From: Antilocapra americana
Taxonomy: Eukaryota > Chordata > Mammalia > Artiodactyla > Antilocapridae
Length of the DNA stretch: 64,000 nucleotides
Direction: 5' to 3'
Assembly (NCBI GenBank): GCA_007570785.1
Contig: ML660774.1
Location: 4,376,201-4,440,200, forward strand
In this document: piece after piece, positions 1 to 10,380 of the stretch
Layout of the letters: the number at the start of each line of letters is the position of its first letter
Position numbering within the stretch: position 1 is the first letter of the stretch
Notes under the pieces: model-generated
Told to the model about the DNA's origin: nothing
The model's database searches: none
The model's input: only the letters and a program-made list of their open reading frames with translations
Position numbers and translations under genes: made by a program

Positions 1-1264
1 TAGTCAGAGTGTTTGCTATTTTTCTTTTTTAGCACTCACTCTTACCTAAAGAGAAAACAAAATAATTCTACTTCTCACTAGTCAACTCCATCAGTCACCA
101 GGTAAGAAGCACTGTGTTCCAGACAATACGTATATTGTGTTAGATTGAACATTTTTTATATACACAAATTATATTTCCCATGAATGTTACCATCCCTTGG
201 TACATTATGTATTTCTGATGATCAATAAATAATGAAGAATAACAATAACAACAACATCAACGAAGCCCCCAGGGACTCTGAGGCTTGCACTTTGGCACAG
301 GTCTGAGCAAACAGATTGTTTCTTCCTCGTGCCCTGAGAGCAAGCCTTGTTGCCTTCTATAGAACCACTAAAGGCATAAATCCCTAAGCAATTGGCCTTC
401 CATCAAACACCGTCTGTATCCGGTCTCAGGGAATTCACAATGAGGGACGTTTGGCAGTGGTGTCTCAGTTGATCACTCCTGTAATGGGGCAATTACAGGC
501 AGAGAGGTTGTCTGTGATGTAACCCAAGCCCTCATTTCTACACAGCTGTGCAGACCATCAACTCAAATTGTAGAGAAGTCAATTGGGAACCTATTCAGAG
601 TATGGGATATTTATTGGCTGAGGAAGAGGAAAGTCTATTTGTTCAACCACAATGGAATTTATCTTGGTTGGCTCTGGGCACAGACATTCGAGCCTGTGCA
701 GACAGTAGCACCTCTCCTTGTCAAGCAGGCTGTTCTGGGCTCTTCTCTGGCCCAGCTCCCCTGGGCCGTGTCTATCACTCCTGTCCTAGACCAGCTTGCT
801 CTGGGGTTTCCCTCTGACTCCACAAGCTTGCACACACAGACCTCTTGGAACTTTGACTGCCCAAATGGATTTTTCAGAATTTTGATGTTTAATCAATATA
901 TAAGGATAAAAGGACTGCACGTGGCAGTGAAGGCCCAGCTAACATTAGATGTCATGATTTTTTAATGGATTTTTTTTTTTAATTTCCTTTCATAACCTTT
1001 GGCCACTTAGAAGGAAAATAGAGATTCAGTAGTGGGATTTCCCAGGTATCAGAGACTGACAGTGGGCAAGCCAAGGAGGCAACATCTTAAGGATGAAGTT
1101 TAGTGCACTGTGGTGGTGCCTGCCCATAGGTTCCAGGCAGTGGAAGAGGTCAAGAGTAGGCAGGGCAAAAATGATGGCATGTAACAGACAGAGGCCTCTA
1201 TAAAGACTGTGCTGAAGACAAAGATCAGGCTTGTGGGTAAGGAAGTCAGAGAGGCAAAGGCTCA
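1..1264. other. Unique non-coding sequence
   Basis: No gene or repeat is recognised. There is an A-rich run of AAC/AAT-like triplets near 229-263 and a T run near 965-981. Two overlapping open frames between 548 and 965 (about 90 and 108 codons) use different frames of one strand and show no recognisable protein, so I treat them as chance. Confidence 0.5.
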
Positions 1265-1327
1265 GGGCTACAGTCAGTGAGATCCCAAAGAGTCAGACAT
1301 GACTGAGGTGACTTAGCATGCACTCAC
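1265..1327 (+). repeat. Bov-A SINE 3' tail fragment
   Basis: The text reads like the 3' end of a ruminant Bov-A SINE: 'ggctacagtc', then 'caaagagtcagacatgactga', then 'gacttagcatgcac'. Only the tail is present. It directly abuts a CHR-2-type SINE on the other strand. Confidence 0.75.
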
Positions 1328-1416
1328 GTGGGATCTAGTTCCGTGACCAGGGTTCCAACCCTGGACTCTTGCATTGGGAGTATAGTTTTAGCCGCTGGAC
1401 CACCAGGGACGTCTCT
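1328..1416 (-). repeat. CHR-2-type tRNA SINE (cetartiodactyl)
   Basis: Read on the minus strand, this begins with the CHR-2 head (a 'ccctggtggtccagcggc'-like start) and ends in the 'ggaactagatcccac' motif typical of the family. CHR SINEs are shared by ruminants, hippos and whales and are older than Bov-tA. The copy stops after the tRNA-related part. Confidence 0.75.
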
Positions 1417-2040
1417 GGGCTTAGACTCTGAAATGACTGGTTCCATCTTAGGTGACCCTCTTTCTCTCTCTCTCCCTCCATCCTTCTTCCACGCTCACTC
1501 TGACTCATTGTTTGTTCTTTGGGAAGTGGGCAGCCTCATCATGAGAGTACTCTTTGGAGATGCTCACAGAGCAAAAGAGCACGATCCTCCAACAGCCCTG
1601 TGAGTAACTTTGGAAGCAGATGCTCCCTTCTTTCACCAAGAGCAGCCTTCAACTAGGTGCTCAGCCCTAACTGTGGGCTGACTGCAATTTCATGACAGTT
1701 TTTGAGCCACAGGCACTCATCTCTGTATTCCTGACCCACAGAAATGATGAGATAATAACGTTTGTTGTTTTTAAGCCATTAAGGGGAACTAAAGTCTCAC
1801 TGTCTTTCCTACCTCCATAATATTTATTTTTTATTTGCACAGTGACTCAAAATAGGTATTTCTTGAAGAGCATCTCTCCTGGGTAGCTTCCTTCTAAGTG
1901 ACAACATAAGGACCCAGTTTTTTTTTTTCCATGTTGAAAGATCACAAATAGATGGAGATTCATTTGCGGGAAGGCAGAGAAGGGTAGGCTTGTGTTTTTC
2001 TATGGGGCAGGTAGGACTGGAAATGACCTGCATCACTTCT
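1417..2040. other. Unique non-coding sequence
   Basis: No gene or repeat family is recognised. A TC-rich stretch lies near 1459-1480 and a T run near 1918-1928. Confidence 0.5.
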
Positions 2041-2180
2041 GTCCATATTCCATTGGCTAGAATCTAGTAACAGCATGGCACCACTTAATTGGCAGAGGGC
2101 TGAGGAATGTTATCTAGCTTGTGCCCAGAAGGAAGAGGCAAGTGCTTTGTTTGGTAAACTTGTCAATCCCTACCACATGA
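2041..2180 (+). repeat. Possible old interspersed repeat, family not named
   Basis: The order 'attccattggctagaat', 'catggcaccact', 'gaatgttatctagcttgtgcccag' resembles a phrase seen in old mammalian LTR or DNA-element copies. I cannot name the family from sequence alone, and the match could be coincidental. Confidence 0.3.
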
Positions 2181-3884
2181 GGGGTGGAGTGATTGGACTA
2201 GGATGGGAGAGAATAAGAGAGAGAGAAGGATGGAAGAATTCCAGGCCGAGGAAACAGCTCCCTGGACTGAATTACTCTGGCATAGCACTGATGGAAAAAG
2301 CCCACGAAAGACTGCAGTCAGACAATAGGCCCTTCATTTTCTCTAGAAGTGAATAAGGAAGCAAATTTGAAAAACAGCAGGAAGCTAATTATGAAGAAAT
2401 ATATATTTTAGGAAGGTAATTATGTCAAAAACTGGCCAATTTTGAGATTCAGAAGTGTCAATGCCAATTACTCAGGTCATGTTTGAACAGGATATCAAGA
2501 GCATCTCAAGCGTGAGAATGCTGTTGCTAAAAAACAAGTCCAAGAGGCTTGACAAAAACTATCTGATTGTGTTTAAGTAAACAACTGGTTCTTCAAGGTA
2601 ACACTGTAACATTCTTTCCTGAAAGAGTGCTGAAAACAAAAGAACTCAATCCCAGCAACAGAAATTTTCACTAACAATTTGGCTGTCAACACATTGCCAG
2701 TAATGTTGGTTTTTGAAAGGAATATTTTGATTGGCCAAACTTTTAGTCTCTCGTGCTTTGATTTCCATTTTCTTTGTAGTCACATTTCAGTGTAATAAAT
2801 TTTAACGTGTCATCCAATGAAGGATAAATCTGATGTGAAACCTTATAGAGAGCAGAGAGATTTTTGATGAAATAAAGGAGGATTTGTGTTGCCTATGATG
2901 CTTCCTTTCCAAAGCTAAGGATTCTCTTGTTTTCTTAGTTCTGCTGGTGGGAAGTGAAAGAAACTAAATCCAAAACACTCCTTGCTGACATAAAGACAAA
3001 ACTACCCCCATAACTTTAATAAAGAAATGATTTTGTTCCCACGGTTCATTCTTATTTGTAAAACCATCATGTTTAAATTATATAGATCACAGATTGGAAG
3101 AGAAAATATTATATTAGACCATATAAACCATTAAGAAATATTTTTTAAACAATTAGAGGATAATTTAAACAAATATTTTCAGTGGATCTAAAATCTCTTT
3201 TATAATAACAAGTGATGAGCCCAAGATTTATTATTATTTTGAAAGCTGCCCTTTAAGTCCAAGAAGTGGAGTTTAAGGTTTTTAATGGAATCTCTTTTAT
3301 ATCAAATAAGCATTTGGAAAAAAAAGCCAGTAAATCTTCTTTGAGTCTAGAAGATTAATAGATGTTTCTCAATGGATGTGAATTCTGCTGTTTTCATTTT
3401 GATTTGAATATTAAAATTTGGGGAGAAAATAGTCATTGAGATGTTTTTTGACTTCCTTTATCATTTTAAAGGATATTTTCTTATCATCAGCATAAAAGGT
3501 CATTATTTATATTGAAATGGTTGAAAATACATTAATTTTGAAACAATTCAGTTGAAGAAAAATAATTGGAAATGTCATTATAAGAGTTCTGCTAGCCTTA
3601 ACTTTGTGCTACAGTGGAAAAACCTTGACGTTATGCTCTATCCTGGGATCTCTGCTTGTCCGCGATGTAATTTGTGTCTTTTCGTACTGTTGTCTTTGAT
3701 GGATCTCTTCTAGGTGATGTGCTGTGAGACTTCATAGCGGTCTCCTCCTGGTATAGCATCCTTGCTCAGGGACCACTCTGCCAACCCACAGGGTGGCCCA
3801 CACCAGCATTACCTATGGCGCCATCAGGACCAAAGGAGATAAAAAACTGTCTGTGCTATTCAAATATGAAGTATTGTCATCCAG
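2181..3884. other. Unique AT-rich sequence
   Basis: No gene or repeat is recognised over 1.7 kb. The part from about 3595 to 3835 has higher GC and several CpGs (near 3628, 3661-3663, 3738, 3818) in an otherwise CpG-poor background. Confidence 0.5.
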
Positions 3885-4185
3885 ACCTTGGGTTGCAAAC
3901 CATTGCTCTGAAGGGCTAGAGATGCAACATTTTAGGCTTTGGGGCATGCTCTCTGTTGTGGCTCCTCTGTAGTGGTACAGAAGCAGTTACACGTGTGTGG
4001 TTGTGTTCTGGTAAACCACCATTGATGGACACTTAAACACCTGGAATTCACATCATGGCCATGTGTCACAAAATCTTCTCTTTATTTTTTTTTTTCCCAA
4101 ACATTTAAAACTGTAGAAAAATAAAAAAAAAAAACTATGCTAAGCTCACAGGCCATATAAAAATGGGTTCTGGACCAGACCAGAC
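3885..4185 (+). repeat. Old hAT-type DNA transposon relic
   Basis: Several ordered landmarks fit a known old mammalian non-autonomous hAT-like element: 'ttttaggctttggggcat', then 'tggttgtgttctggtaaa', then 'cacatcatggccatgtgtcac', then 'gctcacaggccatataaaaa'. It is heavily diverged and includes T-rich and A-rich expansions at 4084-4096 and 4120-4134. I do not assert a family name. Confidence 0.5.
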
Positions 4186-4247
4186 TAATTCCTGATCTGG
4201 GTCATTTTTACCTCACTAGCTAAAAGAATCTTGTCCCTAATCTTGTC

Positions 4248-4380
4248 CCTCAGAGTGTGATCCTGGAAATAGTGAGAAATGCAGGATCTTAGGCCCATGC
4301 CCAGACTGGGAGAATCAGAATCTGTATTTTCAGCGAGATTTCCCAGATGAACCTCATGCTCCCTTACTTTTGAGAAGTTT
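4248..4380. repeat. MER5-like hAT MITE relic
   Basis: The middle reads 'gagaatcagaatctgtatttt' after 'aggcccatgcccagactggg', followed by a 'gagatttcccagatga' segment and a terminal 'acttttgagaagttt'. This is the order found in MER5A/B, short Charlie-derived elements common in mammals. The element is near-palindromic, so strand is not assigned. Confidence 0.55.
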
Positions 4381-4554
4381 TGTTGTGGAATGCAAGTGAG
4401 CATCAGAAAGAATAGAGAAACCACCAGGATTTTTGAATAAAGTATATACCACAAAAATACACGCTAAGGTCTGTGCATTTATTAACACAAGAGCCTTTTA
4501 GAACCAAATTTGATTTAAATAATGTATTTATGTATTAATACATATGTGTCCATA

Positions 4555-4568
4555 TGTGTGTGTGTGTG
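4555..4568. repeat. (TG)n microsatellite
   Basis: A short TG run directly precedes a minus-strand Bov-tA copy; it may have grown from the SINE tail or target site. Confidence 0.8.
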
Positions 4569-4569
4569 C

Positions 4570-4791
4570 ATGTCTTCAGCTGTGTGCAGCTCTTTGTGGC
4601 CCCATGGACTGTATGTAGCCCACCAGGCTTCTCTGTCCATGGGATTTCCCAGGCAAGATTACTGGGACGGGGTGGGGTGGTGTTTGCTGTTTCTATTCCA
4701 GGGGATCTTCCTGACTCAGGATCGAACCTACGTCTCCTGAGTCTCCTGCTTTGTCAGGCAGATTCTTTGCCACTGCACCACTTGTGAAGCC
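4570..4791 (-). repeat. Bov-tA SINE
   Basis: Minus-strand copy: Bov-A tail first ('gctctttgtggccccatgg'), then 'caggctt...tctgtccatgggat', then the tRNA-like head read backwards ('tcaggcagattctttgcc'). It has a small G/T-rich insertion near 4665-4690 and is diverged. TG and CA microsatellites flank both ends. Confidence 0.9.
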
Positions 4792-4798
4792 TACATGT

Positions 4799-4816
4799 AC
4801 ACACACACACACACAT
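4799..4816. repeat. (CA)n microsatellite
   Basis: Uninterrupted AC dinucleotides follow the SINE head by a few bases. Confidence 0.85.
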
Positions 4817-5439
4817 ATCATGTGTGTATAAGTGCGTATGAGGATATGGTTTATCAGTCCACAGCAAACTGCATGTACAGGACTCTGCTATAAGCAAGAT
4901 CCATCTAATAATCAAAACAAATAATAACTAAAAGCCTACATTTAAAATAAATGAAATCAAATTAAGTTCTAAAAGATCAGGAGTCGGGACTCACTTTGTG
5001 TCAAGTCAGACATGTGTGTGTACTCAGCCATCACCAAGGGAATCATTGTTTTATAGCAAAATGCAGTACCTGACGTTCAGAGCGATAACCCCTGGGCGGC
5101 ACGGAAAGGTTAAATTGTGTTCAGTGTTCTCTGCTTAAGAAGGTTGGGACACGTCCTTGCACTTTAAGAAGAGTTCCATCACAGGTAGTTAAAAAAAGAA
5201 AAAAAAAAAAAAGGTTGTGTTTCATGAAGCTTTACCAATTATTTGGAAAAGTTTCCATTTAGAATGGCATTCTCTATTAACTGTACATAACCATGGCTTT
5301 ATCTTATTTTTTTTTTAACATGTAAAATTTCGCCTACCATTCTTGGGAGTAGACATCTCAAATCTTTGATTTCATTTTCCCATTTGAGAAAGATCATCTT
5401 TGTCTTATTTTCCTTTCTAACTTTTTAAGCAATTGTTAT
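4817..5439. other. Unique non-coding sequence
   Basis: No gene or repeat family is recognised. An A-rich run sits at 5190-5213. A small CpG cluster at 5073-5104 ('gacg', 'agcg', 'gggcggcacgg') stands out from the CpG-poor surroundings. Confidence 0.45.
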
Positions 5440-5815
5440 ATTTTTAAATTTTTAATTGGAAGATAATTGCTTTACAATGCTGTGTCGGTTTCTGCCATAC
5501 AACCACGTGACTCAATCATAGCTATATATATATCCCATCCCTCCTGAGCCGCCCTCCTGTCCCATCCCTCTAGGGCATCTTAGCGTACCAGGCTGGGCTC
5601 CCTGTGTTATATGGCAGCTTCTCACTGGCTATCTGCTTTACTCACGGTAGTGTATATACATCAATGCTACTTTCTCAATTTATTCCACTCTCTCCTTCCC
5701 CTACTGTGTCCACAAGTCCATTCTCTACATCTACATCTCCATTCCTTCCTTGTGGATAGGTTTATGTACCATTTTTCTAGATTTCATCTATATGGAACCC
5801 TTTTAACTTCTTAAT
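5440..5815 (-). repeat. L1 LINE 3' end (ruminant type)
   Basis: Minus-strand L1 3' UTR. It opens with 'taattggaagataattgctt', then 'gtttctgccatacaac', the C-rich 'ccatccctcc' stretch, 'ggcttctcactggctatctg', and 'tagatttcatctatatgg'. It is 5'-truncated and contains no ORF2 coding part, the usual dead-on-arrival form. Confidence 0.9.
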
Positions 5816-6600
5816 AAGACCAGAAAACTGCTGTTATAAGTTAGCAGGTGATTGTGGAATTTAGAAGATGTTCTTATTTTCTCTTTTCTAATTCTTCTCT
5901 ATCTATCTCCCCAATCAGAATTCTGATCCATTGCTTTACCATTGATTCCTCTCTCTCCTGTTTAAAATTTTCCATCTACTTATACATTTTTTAAACATAC
6001 TAAATGTTTTTCTATAATCCATTTCCCCATCCTGGCATCCAACATAACACAGAAAATAAATAGATGAAAGAAAGAAAGATAGATATCTGAATAAATTAAG
6101 AAGTAAGATGCTTGTCATAAGCACCATGCCCAACCTGAGTCCTTCTGACCACTGAGGAATTCTAAAGATTACTTTTCTCTTAGAATGGAGAACCTAGGGC
6201 AGCTGCAGTCTGAATGAAGACTGATGAGGCTACTCACTTGTAATCATGACAGTTTAGTAGTTTCACATCCCTTGTCCCTGTTGGCTGGTAAGACGAGAGG
6301 GGACAGAAGGTGTTGCAAAAAGTATAAAATACAGAAAAACACCAGTAGAGCAAAAAGGAGAGAGTGACTGTGATAGGACCAATTCTGGTTTCTTCCATGA
6401 AATTCTAATTGACAACTCAGGCCTGGCTGACGGTAGAGGATTCTGCTTCTCTGAGCTGTGGTCAGGCCTGTCATTGATATGATATCCAGTTCCTAGGCAA
6501 TTCTCCCTGTATGCTATATTTAAAATTAAATGGCAAAATGATCTACATTAATGAGGGCCCAGAGCACTGTCAGTACACTGGTGGGAAAGTCATACTTATG
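5816..6600. other. Unique non-coding sequence
   Basis: No gene or repeat family is recognised. A GAAA/GATA-like low-complexity patch lies at 6060-6085. Open frames at 5936-6133 and 6244-6474 (minus) match nothing I know. Confidence 0.45.
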
Positions 6601-6618
6601 GTAATTCAGTTTCAATAG

Positions 6619-6816
6619 ATTGGTCATGTAAAGAGAATGGTTGACAGCAGGTTATCAAAGCAATTTCCAAGTGGGCAACTGAGGATGGGCATTCTGACTG
6701 AACAGGGAGAAAAGAAATGCTTCAAGGACGCCATGAACATACTTTGTAATAATGTAGGAAAGCCAGCATTAGCTCAGAAGTCAAACAGCATGGAGCAGTT
6801 GGCAGAGAGCAAATGA
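6619..6816 (+). pseudogene. Fossil of a non-LTR retrotransposon ORF2 C-terminus (not BovB)
   Basis: The frame starting at 6619 reads IGHVKRMVDSRLSKQ and continues without a stop to TGA at 6814-6816, 65 codons. The pattern G-H-V-x-R-M-x-D-S-R-L-x-K-Q, then a short spacer with basic residues, 'FKDA' and a final 'EQLAES', matches the layout of the C-terminal end of vertebrate RTE-like and related LINE reverse transcriptases ('FGHV.RM.DSR.PKQ ... YKD ... WE.LA.DR'). BovB has its own version of this block in this window ('FGHL..RADSLEKT ... RWLDG') and is clearly different. An in-frame stop at 6616-6618 ends the similarity upstream. It is probably an old domesticated or inactive relic; the assignment rests on motif spacing by eye. 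Confidence 0.5.
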
Positions 6817-6916
6817 GGACCCTGCAATTTTCATTATTTAAAAAAAAAAATCGCTGGTGCTGGGAAGGAAGCAGCCATCAATAGGTCTTCAAGTTGATAA
6901 CTGCTGTCCTAAGTTG

Positions 6917-7126
6917 GGGGCTTCCCTGGTGGCTCTGTCAGTAAAGAATCCTCCTGCCAATGCAGGAGATTTGGGTTCAATCCCTGGGTCAGGAAGATCC
7001 CCTGGAGAAGGGAATGGCAACCCACTCCAGTATTCTTAACTGGAAAATCCCATGGACAGAGGAGTCTGGTTGGCTAGTCCAGGGGTCACAAAGATGTATC
7101 CAATACAACTTAGTGACTGAACTACC
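6917..7126 (+). repeat. Bov-tA SINE
   Basis: Full-length plus-strand copy: tRNA-like head 'ggggcttccctggtggctc', 'caatgcaggagatttgggtt' around the B box, 'gaagatcccctggagaaggg', and the Bov-A part ending 'cttagtgactgaac'. Divergence is moderate. Confidence 0.95.
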
Positions 7127-7329
7127 ACTCTCATAAGGCAGGTATCAAATACATGTAAACCCAATCAAAATGAGCCTGACACTATCAACAAGGCATGTGT
7201 GTTGTAATAAACAAATAAGACAGTTTCATTAACAAGAAATTGCATATGCAAAAGACAGTAATTATTTAGTGCCAAATTGATATTTTATCAAAAATTAGAC
7301 AACCGATTTTCTCTTCAGTATCTTTTTTT

Positions 7330-7440
7330 TGCAAATAGGTGCTATATGTTCAGCTCTGTATGTCCAGTGCTGGGACTTGGAGATGCTGCCCAGAAAGGAA
7401 GAAGTCCAATCTTGCCCTCCTGGAGCTTACATTTGAATTC
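7330..7440 (-). repeat. L2-like relic
   Basis: The order 'ccagtgctgggacttggaga', 'aagtccaatcttgccctcctg', 'gagcttacattt' matches the phrase 'gggatacagcagtgaaca...tgccctcatggagcttaca' found in reverse-orientation L2 3' regions. Old and degenerate. Confidence 0.45.
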
Positions 7441-7786
7441 TTGAATAATTCAGTAGAGCCTCTTCCTTTCTGAGTGGAAAAGTAACATTGCTGTTGCCAT
7501 TCTGTCTATGCAAATATTTTCCATCATTTCTCAGCATTTTCTTTCAAAGAGTTTCAATTATGGATTATATTCACACATCACCATTTGTGTTCATTCATGA
7601 GTCCAACGTTCCCATTTCTGTTTTAAAAAGCAAATCTTTAGCAGAAATAAGGGGTTTTGTAGAGAAAAATATGTTACTTCCTCACCTAGGGAGCCACTCA
7701 TCCTTGAGCCCTCTCATCAAGCACAGATGGGTATGACATGCCTTAAATTGTCAATACTTGGGGTTTCATGTGTGACATGAAAGACA
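7441..7786. other. Unique non-coding sequence
   Basis: Nothing is recognised. An 82-codon plus-strand frame at 7488-7736 has no resemblance to a known protein. Confidence 0.45.
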
Positions 7787-8090
7787 TTTTTCGTTGTTGT
7801 TGTTCAGTTGCAAAATCATGTCTGACTCTTTGTGACCCCATGGACTGCAGCATGCCAAGCTCCTCTGTCCTCTACTATCTCCTGGAGTTTGCTCAAACTC
7901 ATGTCTGTTGAGTCTGTGATGCCACCCAACCACCTCATCCTCTGTCACCCCCTTCTCCTCCTGCCCTCAGTCTTTCCCAGCATGAGGGTCTTTTCCTGTG
8001 AGTCAGCTCTGTCTTGGCATCAGGTGGCCAAAGTATTGGAGCTTCAACTTTAGCATCAGTCCTTCCAGTGAATAGATGCTTTGGTTTCTC
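7787..8090 (-). repeat. BovB (RTE) LINE 3' end, 5'-truncated
   Basis: The minus strand carries the BovB 3' end. The plus-strand text opens with GTT repeats (the LINE tail), then 'ttcagttgcaaaatcatgtc', 'tcctctactatctcctggag', and 'catcaggtggccaaagtatt'. The encoded C-terminus survives only in pieces on the minus strand ('[19 protein letters not shown]'). BovB is an RTE-clade LINE thought to have entered ruminants by horizontal transfer. Confidence 0.92.
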
Positions 8091-8720
8091 TCAAATGAGA
8101 ATCTACTTTGAGAGGTATCCAAGCTACCTCATGACAGGCTGTTCAAGGATAAGGAGCAGATTCTGACCCCAAATCATCCCCTTAGAGACTTTACAGACAG
8201 GAAACTAGAAGACTAAGACAGTCTCAGAAGGGCCATCAGAGTGTGAAATGAACTTAAGTGCTTCTCTTTACAGTCGCAGGGTTAAATGTGAGCTAAGATA
8301 TGCATTGGCTTTTACAATCATTAAGGAAGCCTTTTTCATCCACGTTGTGCACAGGAGAATTTAGTGTCTTTGTAAACATGTGTAAAGGCTGAATCTGCAA
8401 GGCATTTTCCCCATGAAATCTTCTTAGCCCAGATATTGGCTATTTGCCACAAAAATAGCCTCTGCAAAAGCCTCAGAGCCTCACAGGGTGTGGGTGACAG
8501 AGCCCGACACCTCCGCAGAGGTTTGCCCTTAGAATGACTCCACTGAGAGCCTTCTACAGGCCATCCTGTTAAAACAGATGCTGCTGAAGAAACAGCTGTT
8601 GCAGGGATTTTAATGTAGATTTCATCCTCTTACTGAGGAGACTTCCTCAGCTTGGAAGCTTTCTGCTGCTTGACTCTGAATTTATTTGATTGGTTTCACA
8701 GAATATAAAGGCAACAAGCC
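8091..8720. other. Unique non-coding sequence
   Basis: No gene or repeat is recognised. The stretch 8455-8560 has near-average GC and a few CpGs. A strongly pyrimidine-rich tract begins at about 8722 just beyond the end. Confidence 0.45.
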
Positions 8721-8799
8721 CATCATTCTTTCATTTCTTCTTTGTGCTTTATTTCTTTCTCTTTTCTTCCCCTCTTTGGAGAAGCAATTCCTCTAACAG

Positions 8800-8941
8800 A
8801 CAAAGAAGTTAATTTTGAAAGTGTGCCACGGAAACGATATGAAAATCGTTCAACAGAAGAACAGTGGCTGTTCAGTCGAGTTGAAAGAAGCCTGTGCTCT
8901 TTCATTTGCATAAAGCACAGTGTATGGTACTATTTGTTAAA
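8800..8941 (+). other. Candidate exon, unrecognised
   Basis: A pyrimidine-rich tract (8722-8778) leads to 'ctctaacag' ending at 8799. From there a frame stays open to 8941 and is followed by a perfect donor hexamer GTAAGT at 8942-8947; the frame's stop codon lies inside that donor. The peptide contains 'KEVNFESVPRKRYENRSTEE' and is charged and varied in composition. Four CpGs lie in this short stretch. Against it: 'gagaag' lies between tract and acceptor, no second exon can be linked, and I recognise no homologue. It could equally be conserved non-coding DNA; an octamer ATTTGCAT occurs at 8903-8910. Confidence 0.2.
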
Positions 8942-8947
8942 GTAAGT

Positions 8948-9814
8948 TGAATAGATAGTACTTAAATTAAATATAAATGTGTGTTGTTTTGAACTGTTTA
9001 TGTCAGTAAAGTAAATCTAATGACACAAACATAATAATACCTTAACTGCTTTTAGAACCAGTTTATAATATTTATCGTTTGTGGAGCACAGCTAGTGTGT
9101 TATCTGCAATTCAACAGTAATTTTCAATCACAACCTCAAAATAGTTAATGTTAAAAGGAATCAATATGTACTTCATTTTACTGCAGACCCATGGGCAATA
9201 GCTCGCTGTTAATGATCAAAACTGCCAACTTATATCTATCGCTGTAATTTTTCTCTTCATAAATTAAAAGAAAAGAAGTGTGAAAGAAATTGTAAAATCA
9301 GGCTATGATAAGTTTGAATCCTGCACAATCTCTCTTGCTCTCAATCTCTCATTTGTAAGAAAAGTTGTTTCTATATTTTTGAATGTCAGTGATGCAATCC
9401 ATGATTAGTAACTATTACCCCCAAGTGCTTGGGTTTTGCTATCAGTATCGCTAGTGGAAGGAATACCAAAAAGGCTGGTATTAGTGGTTTTTACTTTATC
9501 TTTTTAACATCACAGAATATAAAACCTAGCTCTTTAAAATCAGTCCCTAGGATGTTACCTGAAAGGATCCATCCTGTGCCAAATACGTGTCACTGTAGAG
9601 AGAAATGTAGTTTGATGTGCTTCTTAAGGTGTTTAAGATGGCACATTCTTGGATCATTGGTGTGTGTTGTCTGTGGAAGATGACATAACATCCTCATGAT
9701 GGCCAGTGTTGATTCTGTCTCAAACCATCCATCATCCAGTCGTTCTTTGAACAAATATGCATTAAATGTCATCATGTTACTCTTGAGCCAGATCCCATGC
9801 TGCTAGTTATTGAA
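8948..9814. other. Unique AT-rich sequence
   Basis: No gene or repeat is recognised. Short frames at 9429-9683 (+) and 9590-9775 (-) overlap and resemble nothing known. Confidence 0.5.
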
Positions 9815-9880
9815 CAAGGAAGGAAAAGAAAGGAGGAGGAAAGGAAGGGAAGAAAGGAAGAAATGAAAGAGAGAAGGAGT
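9815..9880. repeat. GGAA/GA-rich low-complexity tract
   Basis: A 65-base purine-only or nearly purine-only stretch on the plus strand, built from GGAA and GAAA units. Confidence 0.85.
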
Positions 9881-9924
9881 GTTGATTATTCACAGGCTAA
9901 CTGGTTTCATCAGGGGTCATTTCA

Positions 9925-10020
9925 GACTCTATTGTGTACAGGGCACAGAGCCACATGCTATGGGATTAAGAGATGAATGAAATGAAATTCCTGCTCTCAA
10001 GTCGCATACAGCTATCAGAA
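9925..10020 (-). repeat. L2-like relic
   Basis: 'attgtgtacagggcacagag', then 'atgctatgggattaagagat', then 'aaattcctgctctcaag' follow the order of reverse-orientation L2 3' regions ('...tgtgccaggcac...tgggaatacag...tccctgccctcaagga'). Confidence 0.4.
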
Positions 10021-10167
10021 CAAGTTTATCTACTTTGTGCTCTCAGTATTTCGAACAATTCAAAAGACCGTTCGATGAGAGTGGAACTAGTAAAGTTTGC
10101 ATAGATTTCATTAAATTCATTCAGTCGATGGGAGGCACCAATATTTTTTGTATATGATAGAATAGAT

Positions 10168-10380
10168 GGCTTCCCAGGTGGCACAGGAGTAAACAATCCA
10201 CTTGTCAATGCAGAAGACACAAGAGATGTAGGTTTGATTCCTCAGTTGGAAAGATCCCTGGAGTAGGAAATGGCAACCCAGTCCAGTATTCTTGCCTGGA
10301 AAATTCCATGGACAGAGAAGCCTGGTGGGCTACAGTCCACAGGGTCGAAAAGAGTTGGATATGACTGAGCATGCACACAG
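10168..10380 (+). repeat. Bov-tA SINE
   Basis: Full-length copy with head 'ggcttcccaggtggcacag', central 'aaagatccctggagtaggaa', and tail 'tgactgagcatgcacacag'. A short 'agatgg' at both edges (10164-10169, 10379-10384) may be a target duplication but overlaps the SINE head. Confidence 0.95.

Noticed and set aside
548..965. Two overlapping plus-strand frames near the left end
   Set aside because: Different frames of the same DNA, neither with familiar residues, and no splice or promoter evidence.
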